The translations under genes and the position numbers were made by a program. This document shows positions 1 through 9,113 of a stretch of DNA of 64,000 nt, in pieces (position 1 is the stretch's first letter; each line of letters begins with the position of its first letter). The notes below the pieces were generated by a model. That model saw only the letters and a program-made list of their open reading frames with translations. It was not told the origin of the DNA and searched no databases. The stretch spans positions 124,001 to 188,000 of the forward strand of contig OY763323.1 in assembly GCA_963667375.1 (NCBI GenBank), read 5' to 3'. Source of the DNA: G963556115 sp963667375. GTDB taxonomy: Bacteria; Planctomycetota; SZUA-567.

Positions 1-774
1 GCCGATAACCACACTCGCGATCACATCCAGCTCAAGGCCGACACCGTTGGAAGGATTACCCGACCCGGTGAAGAAGGTATACAGCACCCCGCCCAGAGCC
101 GAGCACATACCGCAGATACCGTATACCGCCACCTTGACGATTCCAACAGGCAGCCCCATCAGCAGTGCGGAATCCTCACTTCCCCCTATTGCATACACAC
201 TCCGTCCAAAACGCGTCAGATGCGCCACATACATCCCGATAACAAATACTATCAGAAAGAAGATGGTGCTGGCCGGCAGAAACGCCTCGCTGTTGATCCA
301 GAGATTAAGATCATCCAGCACCCAGTCATAAAACTTGTTGGAGATACCGATAGACTCCATATTCACCATGAATGCCGCGCCGCGGGCGAAGAACATACCG
401 CCGAGAGTCACCAGAAACGGCTGCATCTTGAACTTATGAATCAGGATACCCTGAAACAGGCCGAAGATCAGGCCGAGAAAGACCGCAAGCAGAATAGCCA
501 GTGGCGGGCTGTACCCCTTCTCCGCCATTGAAGCTATAAGAATTGTCGAGAAAGCGAATACCGAACCCACAGAGAGGTCGATTCCACCGGTCAGGATAAC
601 AAAGGTCATGCCGACAGCAATCACCCCGAGATAAGCATTATCCGACAGGATATTGGTCATCGTCAGAATGGAAAAGAAATTATCATAAAGAACCGATGCT
701 ATGGTATAGAGAACTATCAGTACCGCCGCAGTGGCAAAGAGCGGTATGTATTTTCGATTAAATATTGCATTCAT
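1..774 (-). CDS. yjfF: Sugar ABC transporter permease, YjfF-like (partial, C-terminus beyond window)
   Basis: Inner-membrane permease of a ribose/galactofuranose-type (CUT2) ABC importer. Read from the minus strand, the frame is open from ATG at 774 to the window edge (258 codons), so the C-terminus is missing. It starts MNAIFNRKYIPLF and contains ILTGGIDLSVGSV, the CUT2 permease signature, and near the edge LELDVIASVVIG, another conserved permease stretch. The ATG overlaps the stop of the upstream permease (TAATG), which implies translational coupling. With the next two genes it matches the E. coli ytfR-ytfT-yjfF order. The substrate is inferred from gene order only and could be another pentose or hexose. 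Confidence 0.85.
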   Translation of the reverse strand, partial: MNAIFNRKYIPLFATAAVLIVLYTIASVLYDNFFSILTMTNILSDNAYLGVIAVGMTFVILTGGIDLSVGSVFAFSTILIASMAEKGYSPPLAILLAVFLGLIFGLFQGILIHKFKMQPFLVTLGGMFFARGAAFMVNMESIGISNKFYDWVLDDLNLWINSEAFLPASTIFFLIVFVIGMYVAHLTRFGRSVYAIGGSEDSALLMGLPVGIVKVAVYGICGMCSALGGVLYTFFTGSGNPSNGVGLELDVIASVVIG

Positions 775-1775
775 TACGCCCTACTCCTCCTTACTACGGA
801 CATGATCATCCTGCGGAATTCTTCAGACTGCAGCAGACAGACCAGAATAATAACTATTGATTTCGGCACCGCGGTAATTGCCGGAGGCACACCGAGGAAG
901 TACATCGTAGTAGTCAGAGTCTGAATCAGCAAGGCTCCGATAAGTGAACCGATAAGATTGAATTTTCCGCCGGTCAGCGAGGTTCCGCCGACAACCACCG
1001 CGAAGATCGCATCCATCTCCATGGTCTCACCTAACTTGATGGTATCAGCGGCCTTGATGTTGGAGGTCGCCACCAGCCCGGCGATACCCGCACAGAGCCC
1101 GGAGAAGCCGTATACCACCATCTTGACCACCTTGGTGTTGATACCGGCAAAGCGGCTCGCGCGTTCATTGTCACCGACCGCCTCGATAAATACTCCCACC
1201 GCGGTCTTACGGGTGATAAAGATTGAGATCACCGTCATTATCAGCACGATCGTCAGAGTAAACGGCAGCATCAGGAAATGCCCGTTACCGAGGAAGACAA
1301 AGTCCTCATCCTCGAAGGTATAGATAAAGCCGTTGGTGATCAGGAGCGCAATACCTCTGGCAGTCACCATCATGATCAGTGTCGCCACAAACGGCTGCAG
1401 ACCGATATACGATACCAGCACCCCGTTGACCAGACCGATTATCACCGTTGCCACCAGCGCAATCGCCACAATCAGTGCAAAGGAATAGTCGGATTCATTT
1501 ACCAGCAGCGCCCCGATTGAACCGGAAACCGCCATAATCGAACCCACCGAGAGATCGATACCGCCGGTGGCGATGACCAGAGTCATACCGATAGCCAGCA
1601 GCATGACCTTCGAACCCTGATTGATAATATCAATGGTCGTACCGTAGAGGTAGCCGTTCATTATCTCTATTTTGAAGAAGCCTTCCCCGTACAGCCCGTT
1701 AAAGACAAAGAGGAGGACCAGCCCCATAATCGGCCAGAGTAACCTGTTTGACATAATTCTATCCGTCACCTTCAT
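774..1775 (-). CDS. ytfT: Sugar ABC transporter permease, YtfT-like
   Basis: First permease (333 aa) of the CUT2 ABC importer. It is a hydrophobic protein with about eight to ten membrane spans and the signature ATGGIDLSVGSIMA near residues 66-80, followed later by MDAIFAVVVGGTSLTGG, the conserved cytoplasmic loop that contacts the ATPase. Its start overlaps the end of the ytfR-like gene by 4 nt (ATGA) and its stop overlaps the next permease start, so the three genes form one translationally coupled operon. Length is normal for the family. Confidence 0.9.
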   Translation of the reverse strand: MKVTDRIMSNRLLWPIMGLVLLFVFNGLYGEGFFKIEIMNGYLYGTTIDIINQGSKVMLLAIGMTLVIATGGIDLSVGSIMAVSGSIGALLVNESDYSFALIVAIALVATVIIGLVNGVLVSYIGLQPFVATLIMMVTARGIALLITNGFIYTFEDEDFVFLGNGHFLMLPFTLTIVLIMTVISIFITRKTAVGVFIEAVGDNERASRFAGINTKVVKMVVYGFSGLCAGIAGLVATSNIKAADTIKLGETMEMDAIFAVVVGGTSLTGGKFNLIGSLIGALLIQTLTTTMYFLGVPPAITAVPKSIVIILVCLLQSEEFRRMIMSVVRRSRA

Positions 1776-3307
1776 ACCGACTTCCTTTCCTCACTAACCT
1801 CAGAAGCAATAATCTGCATAATCTTCTGCTCGTCAATCTCATCCCCGATCAGTTCACCGATCTTCTTGCGGTCACGCAGGACACTGATCCGGTCACAGAC
1901 ACGGACCACCTCTTCAAGCTCGGAGGAGATGAAGAGCACCGCCACGCCGTCATCACTCAGCTTATTGATCAGCTTCTCGATCTCAGCCTTGGCACCCACA
2001 TCGATACCGCGGGTCGGCTCATCAAGGATTATCAGCTCAGGCTGCACCGCCAGCCAGCGCGCCAGCAGCACCTTCTGCTGATTACCACCGGAAAGATTCT
2101 TGATCGCCGCCTCCGGTGACGGAGTCTTGATCTTCAGTGCCGAGATATAATGCTCCGCAATGGCAATCTGCTCGGAAGTCTTGATCTTGCGGAGCAGCCC
2201 ACGCTTGGCCTGCAGCGCCAGAATGATATTCTCACGTACCGACAGATTCGGGATAATACCCTCGCCCTTACGGTCCTCGGAGCAGAAACCGATACCCCGG
2301 CGAATCGCATCCATAGGTGAACCCAGACGGGACTCACGATTATTTATCCGGGTTGACCCGGAGGTTCTGCTGTCGGCACCGAAGAGCAGCCGCGCTGTCT
2401 CGGTACGTCCGGAACCGAGCAGCCCGGCCAGACCGACAATTTCACCCTTTTTAATACTCAGATCCAGAGGATCGACTGCACCGATACGCCCGAGATCCTC
2501 GGCCACCAGAAATTCCTCGCTGGTCAGCGGTTCGCGGTGCCTGCCCTTGAGCTCAATACTCTCCAGATCCTCTATCTCCTTGCCGAGCATCTTGGAGATG
2601 AGCTTGAGCTTCGGCAGATCCTTGATATCATAGTCCCCGACATAGCCGCCGTTACGCAGCACGGTGATCCGGTCACACACCTGATAAACCTGCCCGAGGA
2701 AATGGGTAACAAAGACAATCCCCAGCCCCTGATCACGGAGATTACGCATCACCTGAAACAGCGCCTCAACCTCCTTCTCATCCAGACTCGAGGTCGGCTC
2801 ATCGAGAATAAGAATCTTCGCATCAATATCCAGAGCCCGGGCAATTGCCACCATCTGCTGCACCGCCATTGAGCAGTGCGAGAGCTCCTTGGTCACATCC
2901 AGATCATAGATCCCCAGACGTGCCAGCGCCCTGCGGGCATGAGCATTGATCTCCTTCCAGTTCAGACAGCCGTACTTCTTGGGCTGACGTCCGAGCAGAA
3001 TATTCTCCGCCACCGAGAGGGTGCGGATCAGATTCACCTCCTGAAACACCGTACTGATACCGTAGCTCTCAGCCTCAAGCACCGACTCCGGACAGACCTC
3101 CTGATCCCCGAGTTTCATGCTGCCCTCATCCCGCTGATAAACTCCGGTTATCACCTTGATAAGGGTTGATTTACCGGCACCATTCTCACCCATCAGCGCA
3201 TGAATCTCACCGGCTTTGAGTGAAAACTCCACCCCGTCGAGCGCTTTTACCCCGGGAAACTCCTTCTTGACGTTTTCCACCCTAAGTAAGACGTTCTCTT
3301 GGTTCAT
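1772..3307 (-). CDS. ytfR: Sugar ABC transporter ATP-binding protein (two-domain, RbsA/YtfR-like)
   Basis: Cytoplasmic ATPase (511 aa) with two ABC domains in tandem, powering the two permeases encoded downstream. Domain 1 has Walker A GENGAGKST, Walker B LILDEPTSSLD and a non-canonical signature (LSHCSMAVQQ). Domain 2 has the degenerate P-loop GLLGSGRTE typical of CUT2 second halves, signature LSGGNQQ and Walker B LIILDEPTRGID. A strong ribosome site (AGGAGAGG) precedes ATG at 3307. No gene for a periplasmic binding protein lies upstream, where ytfQ would be expected, so the receptor is encoded elsewhere. A candidate -24/-12 promoter and activator repeats lie in the 568-bp upstream spacer. 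Confidence 0.92.
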   Translation of the reverse strand: MNQENVLLRVENVKKEFPGVKALDGVEFSLKAGEIHALMGENGAGKSTLIKVITGVYQRDEGSMKLGDQEVCPESVLEAESYGISTVFQEVNLIRTLSVAENILLGRQPKKYGCLNWKEINAHARRALARLGIYDLDVTKELSHCSMAVQQMVAIARALDIDAKILILDEPTSSLDEKEVEALFQVMRNLRDQGLGIVFVTHFLGQVYQVCDRITVLRNGGYVGDYDIKDLPKLKLISKMLGKEIEDLESIELKGRHREPLTSEEFLVAEDLGRIGAVDPLDLSIKKGEIVGLAGLLGSGRTETARLLFGADSRTSGSTRINNRESRLGSPMDAIRRGIGFCSEDRKGEGIIPNLSVRENIILALQAKRGLLRKIKTSEQIAIAEHYISALKIKTPSPEAAIKNLSGGNQQKVLLARWLAVQPELIILDEPTRGIDVGAKAEIEKLINKLSDDGVAVLFISSELEEVVRVCDRISVLRDRKKIGELIGDEIDEQKIMQIIASEVSEERKSV

Positions 3308-3442
3308 AACCTCTCCTAACCATTAAAAAATCATAAAAATCTGCTGCGCGGTCCTGCCAGTGGTTCGGTCAGACACTACCCGCCGCCGACCGGGAGCGGA
3401 CACCCGCACCAAAAATTTTTTACACATATCTGCTTCCCCACT

Positions 3443-3458
3443 CACAACTAGTGTACCA
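3443..3458 (-). promoter_or_regulatory. Candidate sigma-54 (-24/-12) promoter for the ytfR operon
   Basis: On the minus strand the sequence reads TGGTACACTAGTTGTG. It matches TGGCAC-N5-TTGC with GG at -24 and GT instead of GC at -12. It lies 136 bp upstream of the ytfR-like start and about 100-160 bp downstream of the TGCACA array, the usual geometry for an NtrC-type activator. The divergent response regulator carries a sigma-54 contact loop. The -12 mismatch keeps this tentative. Confidence 0.45.
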
Positions 3459-3555
3459 TTTTTTAAGAATATCATCAGATTTATGCTAATACCTTTGAAT
3501 CCAAGAGGTTAACCAGTTATATTTTTTAACCTTTGTTTAAATAAATTATCCCTGA

Positions 3556-3606
3556 TGCACACATTTCACACGCTGTTGCACAGACTGTAAATGCACACTT
3601 TGTGCA
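3556..3606. promoter_or_regulatory. TGCACA repeat array, probable activator binding sites
   Basis: TGCACA occurs at 3556-3561, 3577-3582 and 3592-3597, and its inverse TGTGCA at 3601-3606. The last two form a perfect inverted repeat, TGCACA-CTT-TGTGCA. The first two are 21 bp apart, two helical turns. This resembles an upstream activating sequence for the NtrC-type regulator encoded just to the right. NtrC itself binds TGCAC-N7-GTGCA, while here the gap is 5, so it is a related but different operator. Confidence 0.5.
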
Positions 3607-3811
3607 AATTCTGCCCAGATTAAATTTGACTAAGCCGGATTAGAGAGCATACTTAACCATAGATTGTCATAATTTACCGCTGTAGAATCAGCGGCCGCTG
3701 TGAGTTATACCGGTAAAGCAGGGCTGCTATTACTCTTTTCCGCAGAATAGAAACGCGGCTGCAGGAAGATTTTCCGCCGCTGCCGCCGGTGTGCAGTAAT
3801 GGCACCGCGGT

Positions 3812-3839
3812 TTGACAATACCTTAATCATAGCTAAATT
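3812..3839 (+). promoter_or_regulatory. Sigma-70-type promoter for the two-component operon
   Basis: TTGACA at 3812-3817, a 16-bp spacer and TAAATT at 3834-3839 lie about 36 bp before the ATG of the response regulator. The -35 element is perfect and the -10 matches four of six positions. Confidence 0.5.
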
Positions 3840-3875
3840 TTATTATTATCAGCAGCCAGAGGGACAGAAACCCCC

Positions 3876-5231
3876 ATGAATAAAAGCATTGTAATTGTCG
3901 ATGATCAGGAACGTATCCTCAAAAGCCTCAAGCGCAATCTGGCCAAACTGGACTATCAGGTTGAGTGCGCCCAGAACACCGCCCAGACCCTGGAACTGCT
4001 CCAGCAGAAGCAGGCTGATCTGGTACTGCTGGATGTCATGCTCGGCAAGGAGAAGGGAACCGAACTGCTCCAGCTGATAAAATCCCGCTACCCCGATATC
4101 ACGGTGATCATGATCACCGGACACGGCACCATCGAGATGGCGGTTGAAGCAGTCAAACTCGGCGCCTATGATTTTCTGGAGAAGCCCCTGCTCTTCAATA
4201 AACTGCTCATCACTATCGAACGGGCCTTCGAACTCAAGAAGATCAAGCAGGAGAACCGCTCCTATCAGCAGATTAATGCCGCCAGCTTCATCACCAGTGA
4301 CCCCGAGACCAGAGATATCGTCGAACGGGCCCGGCGTATCGCCGGCACGGATCTGCCGATACTGATCTACGGTGAGAGCGGTACCGGCAAGGAGGTTCTG
4401 ACCAAGGAACTCCACGCCGTCTCCCCGCTCAGCGCCAAACCTCTGATTCAGGTAAACTGCGCCGCCATTGCCGAGAGCCTGCTCGACAGCGAGCTCTTCG
4501 GACACACCCGCGGCTCCTTCACCGGGGCGACCTCGGACTACTCCGGTGTCTTTGAGAAAGCCTCCGGCGGCACCCTGCATCTGGACGAGATAGCCGATAT
4601 GTCACTTGAGACCCAGGCGAAGATCCTCCGCGTGCTCGAGAGCGGCGAGTACAAGCGGATCGGTGAGCAGCGGATCAGACAGGCTGATATCCGCTTCATC
4701 GCCTCGACCAATATAGATCTTGACGAGCGCGTCAGAGAGGGGCGGTTCCGCCAGGATCTGCTCTTCCGGCTCAATGCGGCGGTCATCCGCATCCCGCCGC
4801 TGCGGGAGCGTATCTGCGATGTTTTCATGATCGCCGAGCATTTCCTGAAGAAGAAAAGTCTGCTGCTGGGCAAGGATTTCGAGCTCTCGGAGGAGGTCAG
4901 AGTCGCCTTCAGCGGGCACAGCTGGTACGGCAATGTCCGCGAGCTGCGCAACACCATTGACTACGCCAGTGCCGTCGCCGCCAGCAATGTCATCCAGCTG
5001 CGTGATCTGCCGGAGAGCTTCTTTGCGGTGGTCACCGAGCAGACCGAGACGGACGAGGCCGATTCGACCAGTGTCACCCGGCGGATTATCCGTGACAGCA
5101 ATCACGAGCGGTGCAAGATCCTGCAGGCGCTTGAAGACGCGAAATACAATAAGAAACGCGCCGCGGAACTGCTCAAGATCAGCCGGCGCTCACTCTACAA
5201 CAAGATCGCCAAGCATAAAATAGAGGTCTAG
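3876..5231 (+). CDS. NtrC-family sigma-54-dependent response regulator
   Basis: Cytoplasmic transcription activator (451 aa). Residues 1-120 are a receiver domain with acidic pair D9/D10, phosphoacceptor D53 (LLDVML) and the KP lysine (FLEKPL). The AAA+ domain follows with Walker A GESGTGKE, the loop GSFTGA (a close variant of the GAFTGA sigma-54 contact loop) and the R-finger region FRQDLLFRLN. The C-terminus is a Fis-type helix-turn-helix (KKRAAELLKISRRSLYNKI). The gene ends one base before the kinase gene starts, so they form an operon and are almost certainly partners. Being divergent from the sugar transporter, it probably activates that operon through the TGCACA sites. Confidence 0.93.
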   Translation: MNKSIVIVDDQERILKSLKRNLAKLDYQVECAQNTAQTLELLQQKQADLVLLDVMLGKEKGTELLQLIKSRYPDITVIMITGHGTIEMAVEAVKLGAYDFLEKPLLFNKLLITIERAFELKKIKQENRSYQQINAASFITSDPETRDIVERARRIAGTDLPILIYGESGTGKEVLTKELHAVSPLSAKPLIQVNCAAIAESLLDSELFGHTRGSFTGATSDYSGVFEKASGGTLHLDEIADMSLETQAKILRVLESGEYKRIGEQRIRQADIRFIASTNIDLDERVREGRFRQDLLFRLNAAVIRIPPLRERICDVFMIAEHFLKKKSLLLGKDFELSEEVRVAFSGHSWYGNVRELRNTIDYASAVAASNVIQLRDLPESFFAVVTEQTETDEADSTSVTRRIIRDSNHERCKILQALEDAKYNKKRAAELLKISRRSLYNKIAKHKIEV

Positions 5232-5232
5232 T

Positions 5233-7077
5233 ATGCCCAGAATAAACAACTTCCTCAAGCCGCCGCTCTTTATCGAACTCCGGCACGTCACCTATACCGT
5301 TTCGAGCGAACCGATACTGAGCAACCTCAATCTCAGGATTGAGCCCGGCACGGTGCACGCGCTGGTCGGTAAACACGGCGGGGGCAAATCTACCCTCTGC
5401 AAGATTCTCTCGGGTCTGCTCACCCCGACCGGCGGCATGATCGCCATCGACGGCGAGTTCCAGTACCGCTGGAGCTTCTCCCGTGCCCGCCGTCACGGCA
5501 TCGTCTATATTCACCAGTACTTTCACCTGCTCGAACACCTCAGCGTCATGGAGAACTTCCTCGTCACCCGCCGCTCGCTGACCGATCTCTTCTACATCAA
5601 CCGGTCACGCCTGCGCCGCCGGGTCGAGGACATTCTCGAGGACAGCGGTTTTGATATCTCGGTGAACACCGATATCCGCAACCTCCCGAAGTCCAAAAGC
5701 GTCGCGCTCAGTGTGATCCTCCAGCTCGCGCTCAACCCGCGCCTGCTCATTCTCGACGAGATTCTCGACCGGCTTGATGCCGATGATCAGGCGAAGATCA
5801 TCGCCCTCCTGGACAAGCACAAGCAGCGCGGCCTCTCGGTACTCTGGGTCACCCATAATATCGATGACGTCGGCAACTTCGCCGATACCATCTCGGTCTT
5901 CCGTAAAGGCACGATCATCTTTACCAATCCGACCAACACCATCGACAAGCGTAACCTGATCAAACTCAGCTACAACCAGATCAGCCGGGACACCGTCACC
6001 GACAAGGATATCTCCGATTTCTACAATCTGCTCCGCTATAACGAGGCGATACTCCTGCATCTGCCGGTCAACCTGCTGGTACTCGACCAGAAGCTGAACA
6101 TCAAGCTGATAAACCACCGCGGGCGCAGCTTCTTCTCGGTCGAGTCGGAGGAAGGCTACACCCTCAGCAGCCTGCTGGGAGCGGAGAACATCGCCCTCAC
6201 CGAACGTATCGCCAACGCCATGAAAGAGAAGAAGGAGATAACCTTCTACGAGCTGCCGATGCTGATCAGCGAGCACCACCACGAGGTAAACCTCGTGATC
6301 TACCCGATCATCGATGATGCCGACTACATCGGCTGTATCCTGATCTTCGAGGATGTTACCGAGAAGGAGTACCTGCGCAAACAGGCGATTCTCTCCGAGC
6401 GCCTCTCCTCGATCGGTCTCCTCGCCGCCGGGGTGGCGCATGAGATAAACAACCCGCTGGAGGTAATCTCCAACAATCTCAACTACCTCCGCTTCGATGA
6501 TGTGCCGGTAGAGGAGAAGGAAGAGGTTGTGAGTGAGCTCGAGGACGAGGTACTGCATATCAAGCGTATCCTGAAGAATATCTTCCTGCTCTCCGACCGC
6601 CAGCAGATGAAGCGCAGCAGCTTCGACCTGTGCAAGCTGATAAACCGTCTGCTCCACCTGCTCAAGCACAACGCCGGCACCCAGAATATTCATATCGCCT
6701 TCCGGCAGGAGTCGGAGCTGATAGTGATCACCGCCAACCAGACCGAGATCCGGGAGGTGATTCTGAATCTCGTCAAGAACAGTATCGACGCGCTTGAGGA
6801 CGGCGGCGAGATCGAGATACTGCTGGAGAAGAATGAAGCGGAGAATCACGTCCGGATCATCCACCGCGACAGCGGCCCCGGCATCGACAGCGAACTGCTG
6901 CCGGACATCTTCCTCCCGTTCTCCACCACCAAGCACGACAAGGAGAGCAACATGGGACTCGGCCTCTCCATCGTCTACAACATCATCCAGAAACACTCCG
7001 GCAAAATCACCGTCGAAAACCTCCCGCGCGGCGGCTGCCAGTTCACTATCACCCTCCCCCTAGGCACCCCGCAATAA
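5233..7077 (+). CDS. ABC-type ATPase domain fused to PAS-like/histidine kinase
   Basis: Hybrid protein of 614 aa. Residues about 12-240 form an ABC ATPase domain of the sugar-transporter type: Walker A GKHGGGKST (46-54), Walker B LLILDE (171-176) and H-loop H208 (WVTHN). The LSGGQ signature is replaced by LPKSKSVALS, so transport ATPase activity may be lost or altered. Residues about 270-378 look like a PAS fold. A HisKA/HATPase kinase follows, with phospho-acceptor H403 (GVAHEINNP), N-box NLVKNSIDAL, G1 DSGPGID and G2 GLGLSIVYN. No membrane segment is seen. It sits one base after the response regulator and faces a CUT2 transporter operon. I infer that the ABC domain docks on sugar permeases or senses nucleotide state and passes this to the kinase. 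Confidence 0.88.
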   Translation: MPRINNFLKPPLFIELRHVTYTVSSEPILSNLNLRIEPGTVHALVGKHGGGKSTLCKILSGLLTPTGGMIAIDGEFQYRWSFSRARRHGIVYIHQYFHLLEHLSVMENFLVTRRSLTDLFYINRSRLRRRVEDILEDSGFDISVNTDIRNLPKSKSVALSVILQLALNPRLLILDEILDRLDADDQAKIIALLDKHKQRGLSVLWVTHNIDDVGNFADTISVFRKGTIIFTNPTNTIDKRNLIKLSYNQISRDTVTDKDISDFYNLLRYNEAILLHLPVNLLVLDQKLNIKLINHRGRSFFSVESEEGYTLSSLLGAENIALTERIANAMKEKKEITFYELPMLISEHHHEVNLVIYPIIDDADYIGCILIFEDVTEKEYLRKQAILSERLSSIGLLAAGVAHEINNPLEVISNNLNYLRFDDVPVEEKEEVVSELEDEVLHIKRILKNIFLLSDRQQMKRSSFDLCKLINRLLHLLKHNAGTQNIHIAFRQESELIVITANQTEIREVILNLVKNSIDALEDGGEIEILLEKNEAENHVRIIHRDSGPGIDSELLPDIFLPFSTTKHDKESNMGLGLSIVYNIIQKHSGKITVENLPRGGCQFTITLPLGTPQ

Positions 7078-7193
7078 CCAGCCCCTGCTTCTGCCCCGAA
7101 ATATTCCCCCGAAAAACCCCGATTACCCTTCACATCAAACCGCAATAATATATAATAAAATTCTCAGACACAAACCATCCGGGGAATACCATA

Positions 7194-7868
7194 ATGCAGA
7201 CCAAACCAAACAAACCAAGCAAGTTAACCAGATTGACACCAAGCCTCCGCCAGTACTGCGCCATAATCTTCCTGACTCTTATCAGCACCCTGAGTATCAA
7301 CTGGCTCATAATACATCCCATTAGTATTATCGCCAATAACCCGCTAAACAGTTATATAATTCCAGTACTCCTGCTGCTAGCCTCCTTCTACATCATAGTA
7401 GTAATCACCAAACTTCTGATCGGGAAACGCCACATCACCTATTACTGTAATCTAAAATTTCCACCTATAATTTTTACAACAATGCTCATTTCATTTATTT
7501 ATTATATTACTCATTGGGATAAGATCAAAGAATCAACAAAATATCTCACCCAAAATAACCCTATTATTTTTTTTATAATGCTAATCACAGTCGTTTCTTT
7601 TATCGTATTACTAACGAATAAAATAAAATTATATTATAAAAGTCATAAATCAAAAAACAAAGATTCATCTAAAATATCACCCAACGAAAATAATACGAGT
7701 AATATTACCAACAGCTATGATCCCAACAAAATCCACAACTGGAACAAGAAGGACTGGGACAAGTTCCTCAAAGGCACCCAGCCAATAAAAACACCAGCAG
7801 ACGACCATCTTGATATCGCCAGCCGTGCGGAAAACGTAGCCAACACCATTATCAACAAAACTAAACAC
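7194..7868 (+). pseudogene. KAP-like P-loop NTPase, 5' fragment cut by IS element
   Basis: N-terminal 225 codons of a disrupted gene. Four hydrophobic segments lie near residues 22-42, 53-76, 89-107 and 124-143, then a soluble part ending PADDHLDIASRAENVANTI, which resembles the stretch just before the P-loop in KAP-family NTPases. The apparent stop (TAA at 7869) belongs to the IS end. Removing 7869-9192 (IS plus one target copy) joins this frame to the 3' fragment as one 958-codon gene with the Walker A about 20 residues after the junction. As it stands the product would be a truncated membrane protein without an ATPase domain. Confidence 0.8.
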
Positions 7869-7984
7869 TAAAGTGGTCTAATCTGTCAAGACAAAATAAT
7901 AGGTTGTTTAAGGTGGAACTTACTCTTGCAGTAATGGAGCGCAGGGCGTAGCCCGAAGCGGAATTACTGCAAGAGTTCAAACTT

Positions 7985-8815
7985 CTACGCCACATCGTTA
8001 CTCGCACCTCTCTCGTTAAAATACACCTCTCTCGGCGTGCGCTTGCTCAAGCTGGAGTGCCTTCTCTCGTTATTGTAATATTCAAAATACTTCTCCAATG
8101 CATCATACGCTGCAAAATAATTTTCATATTCAGTCAGGTAGACTTCTTCATATTTCAAGGTACGCCAGAGACGTTCAATCATGATATTATCAAACGCTCT
8201 GCCTTTGCCGGACATGCTTATCCAGATCCTGTTTTCTTTCAGCACTTCGGTAAAGCTCTTACTCGTATATTGAGTACCCTGATCTGTATTAAAAATCAGT
8301 GGATTCGACTCCTCAAGTGCATTCTTCAATGCATTCACACAGAAGCTGCTGTCCATCGCCATAGAAAGCTCCCACGAAATCACATAGCGGCTATGCCAAT
8401 CCATAACAGCTGTCAGGTATGCATTACCATAACGTAGTGGAATATAGGTTATATCACTCACCCAGACCTGATCAACCTTGTCGATATCCATATCACGCAA
8501 CAGATACGGATATACTTTATGCTCGATGTTTTTAGCGGTGAAATGCTTCTTTGGATATATCGCCTGTAAGCCCATCTCCCGCATCAAGCGCCTGACTTTA
8601 TGCCTCCCGATTTCAAAGCCAGCTCTTCTCAAATCATCAGTAATTGTGCGAGAACCTTTAAAAGGATGTTTGAGGAATAGATCATCAATCATCTTTTTAA
8701 TTTCAAAATCATGCTCATCCTCAGCATAAGATTTGTAATAATAGGCAGAGCGTGAGATCTCTAACAGCTCACATTGCCTTGAGACTGACAGCTTAGCTTT
8801 ATTTGGCTCAATCAT
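7985..8815 (-). CDS. IS3-family transposase OrfB (DDE catalytic subunit)
   Basis: Catalytic half of the IS transposase, an rve-type DDE integrase fold. DDE motifs are visible: D in WVSDITYIP, D in FNTDQGTQYTS and E in FDNIMIERLWRTLKYEE. The N-terminus has the HTH_21 region (RQCELLEISRSAYYY). ATG at 8815 (MIEPNKAKL) is chosen as the stand-alone start. The frame is open upstream to a TTG at 8875, overlapping OrfA, so an OrfAB fusion is possible. OrfB is in the +1 phase relative to OrfA, not the usual -1, and the overlap has a run of nine A. Confidence 0.88.
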   Translation of the reverse strand: MIEPNKAKLSVSRQCELLEISRSAYYYKSYAEDEHDFEIKKMIDDLFLKHPFKGSRTITDDLRRAGFEIGRHKVRRLMREMGLQAIYPKKHFTAKNIEHKVYPYLLRDMDIDKVDQVWVSDITYIPLRYGNAYLTAVMDWHSRYVISWELSMAMDSSFCVNALKNALEESNPLIFNTDQGTQYTSKSFTEVLKENRIWISMSGKGRAFDNIMIERLWRTLKYEEVYLTEYENYFAAYDALEKYFEYYNNERRHSSLSKRTPREVYFNERGASNDVA

Positions 8816-8828
8816 GCTACTCTTTTTC

Positions 8829-9113
8829 TTAACCGAGAAATTCGTCAGATTTTTTTTTAAGCCAGTCGTTCTCAATTTTCAAACGACCAATCTGCTCATA
8901 TAGCTTTACTTTTTCATCTTCATCTTTGACAACTTTTTTCTTACGTTTATCAGAGAAGATCTCAGGCAGTCCTTCAAGCATAGATTTCTTCCATTGCCTG
9001 ATCTGGTTCGGATGAACTTCAAATTTAGCGGATAACTCTGCGATAGATCGATCACCTTTAATCGCTTGCAGAGCGACTTTTGCTTTAAAATCAGCAGTAA
9101 AACTCTTTCTCAT
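8829..9113 (-). CDS. IS3-family transposase OrfA (HTH DNA-binding subunit)
   Basis: 94-aa protein with the HTH_Tnp_1 fold typical of IS3 OrfA (FTADFKAKVALQAIKGDRSI, then QIRQWKK) and a leucine-zipper-like C-terminus (LYEQIGRLKIENDWLKKK). It should bind the IS ends and assist OrfB. ATG at 9113 follows a GGAACT ribosome-site-like sequence just inside the right end. The A9 run near its end may permit slippage into OrfB. Confidence 0.87.
   Translation of the reverse strand: MRKSFTADFKAKVALQAIKGDRSIAELSAKFEVHPNQIRQWKKSMLEGLPEIFSDKRKKKVVKDEDEKVKLYEQIGRLKIENDWLKKKSDEFLG

Noticed and set aside
3798..3814. Plus-strand TGGCAC near the response regulator as a sigma-54 promoter
   Set aside because: The -12 GC is absent at the required distance, and a sigma-70 TTGACA promoter overlaps it.
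3849..4580. Long minus-strand frame (243 codons) opposite the response regulator gene
   Set aside because: It is antisense to a clear receiver/AAA+ gene, has no ribosome site and no domain pattern; a consequence of GC-rich codon use.
5605..6996. 463-codon minus-strand frame opposite the ABC-kinase fusion
   Set aside because: Low-complexity acidic product typical of antisense frames in GC-rich genes; the plus strand has full catalytic motifs.
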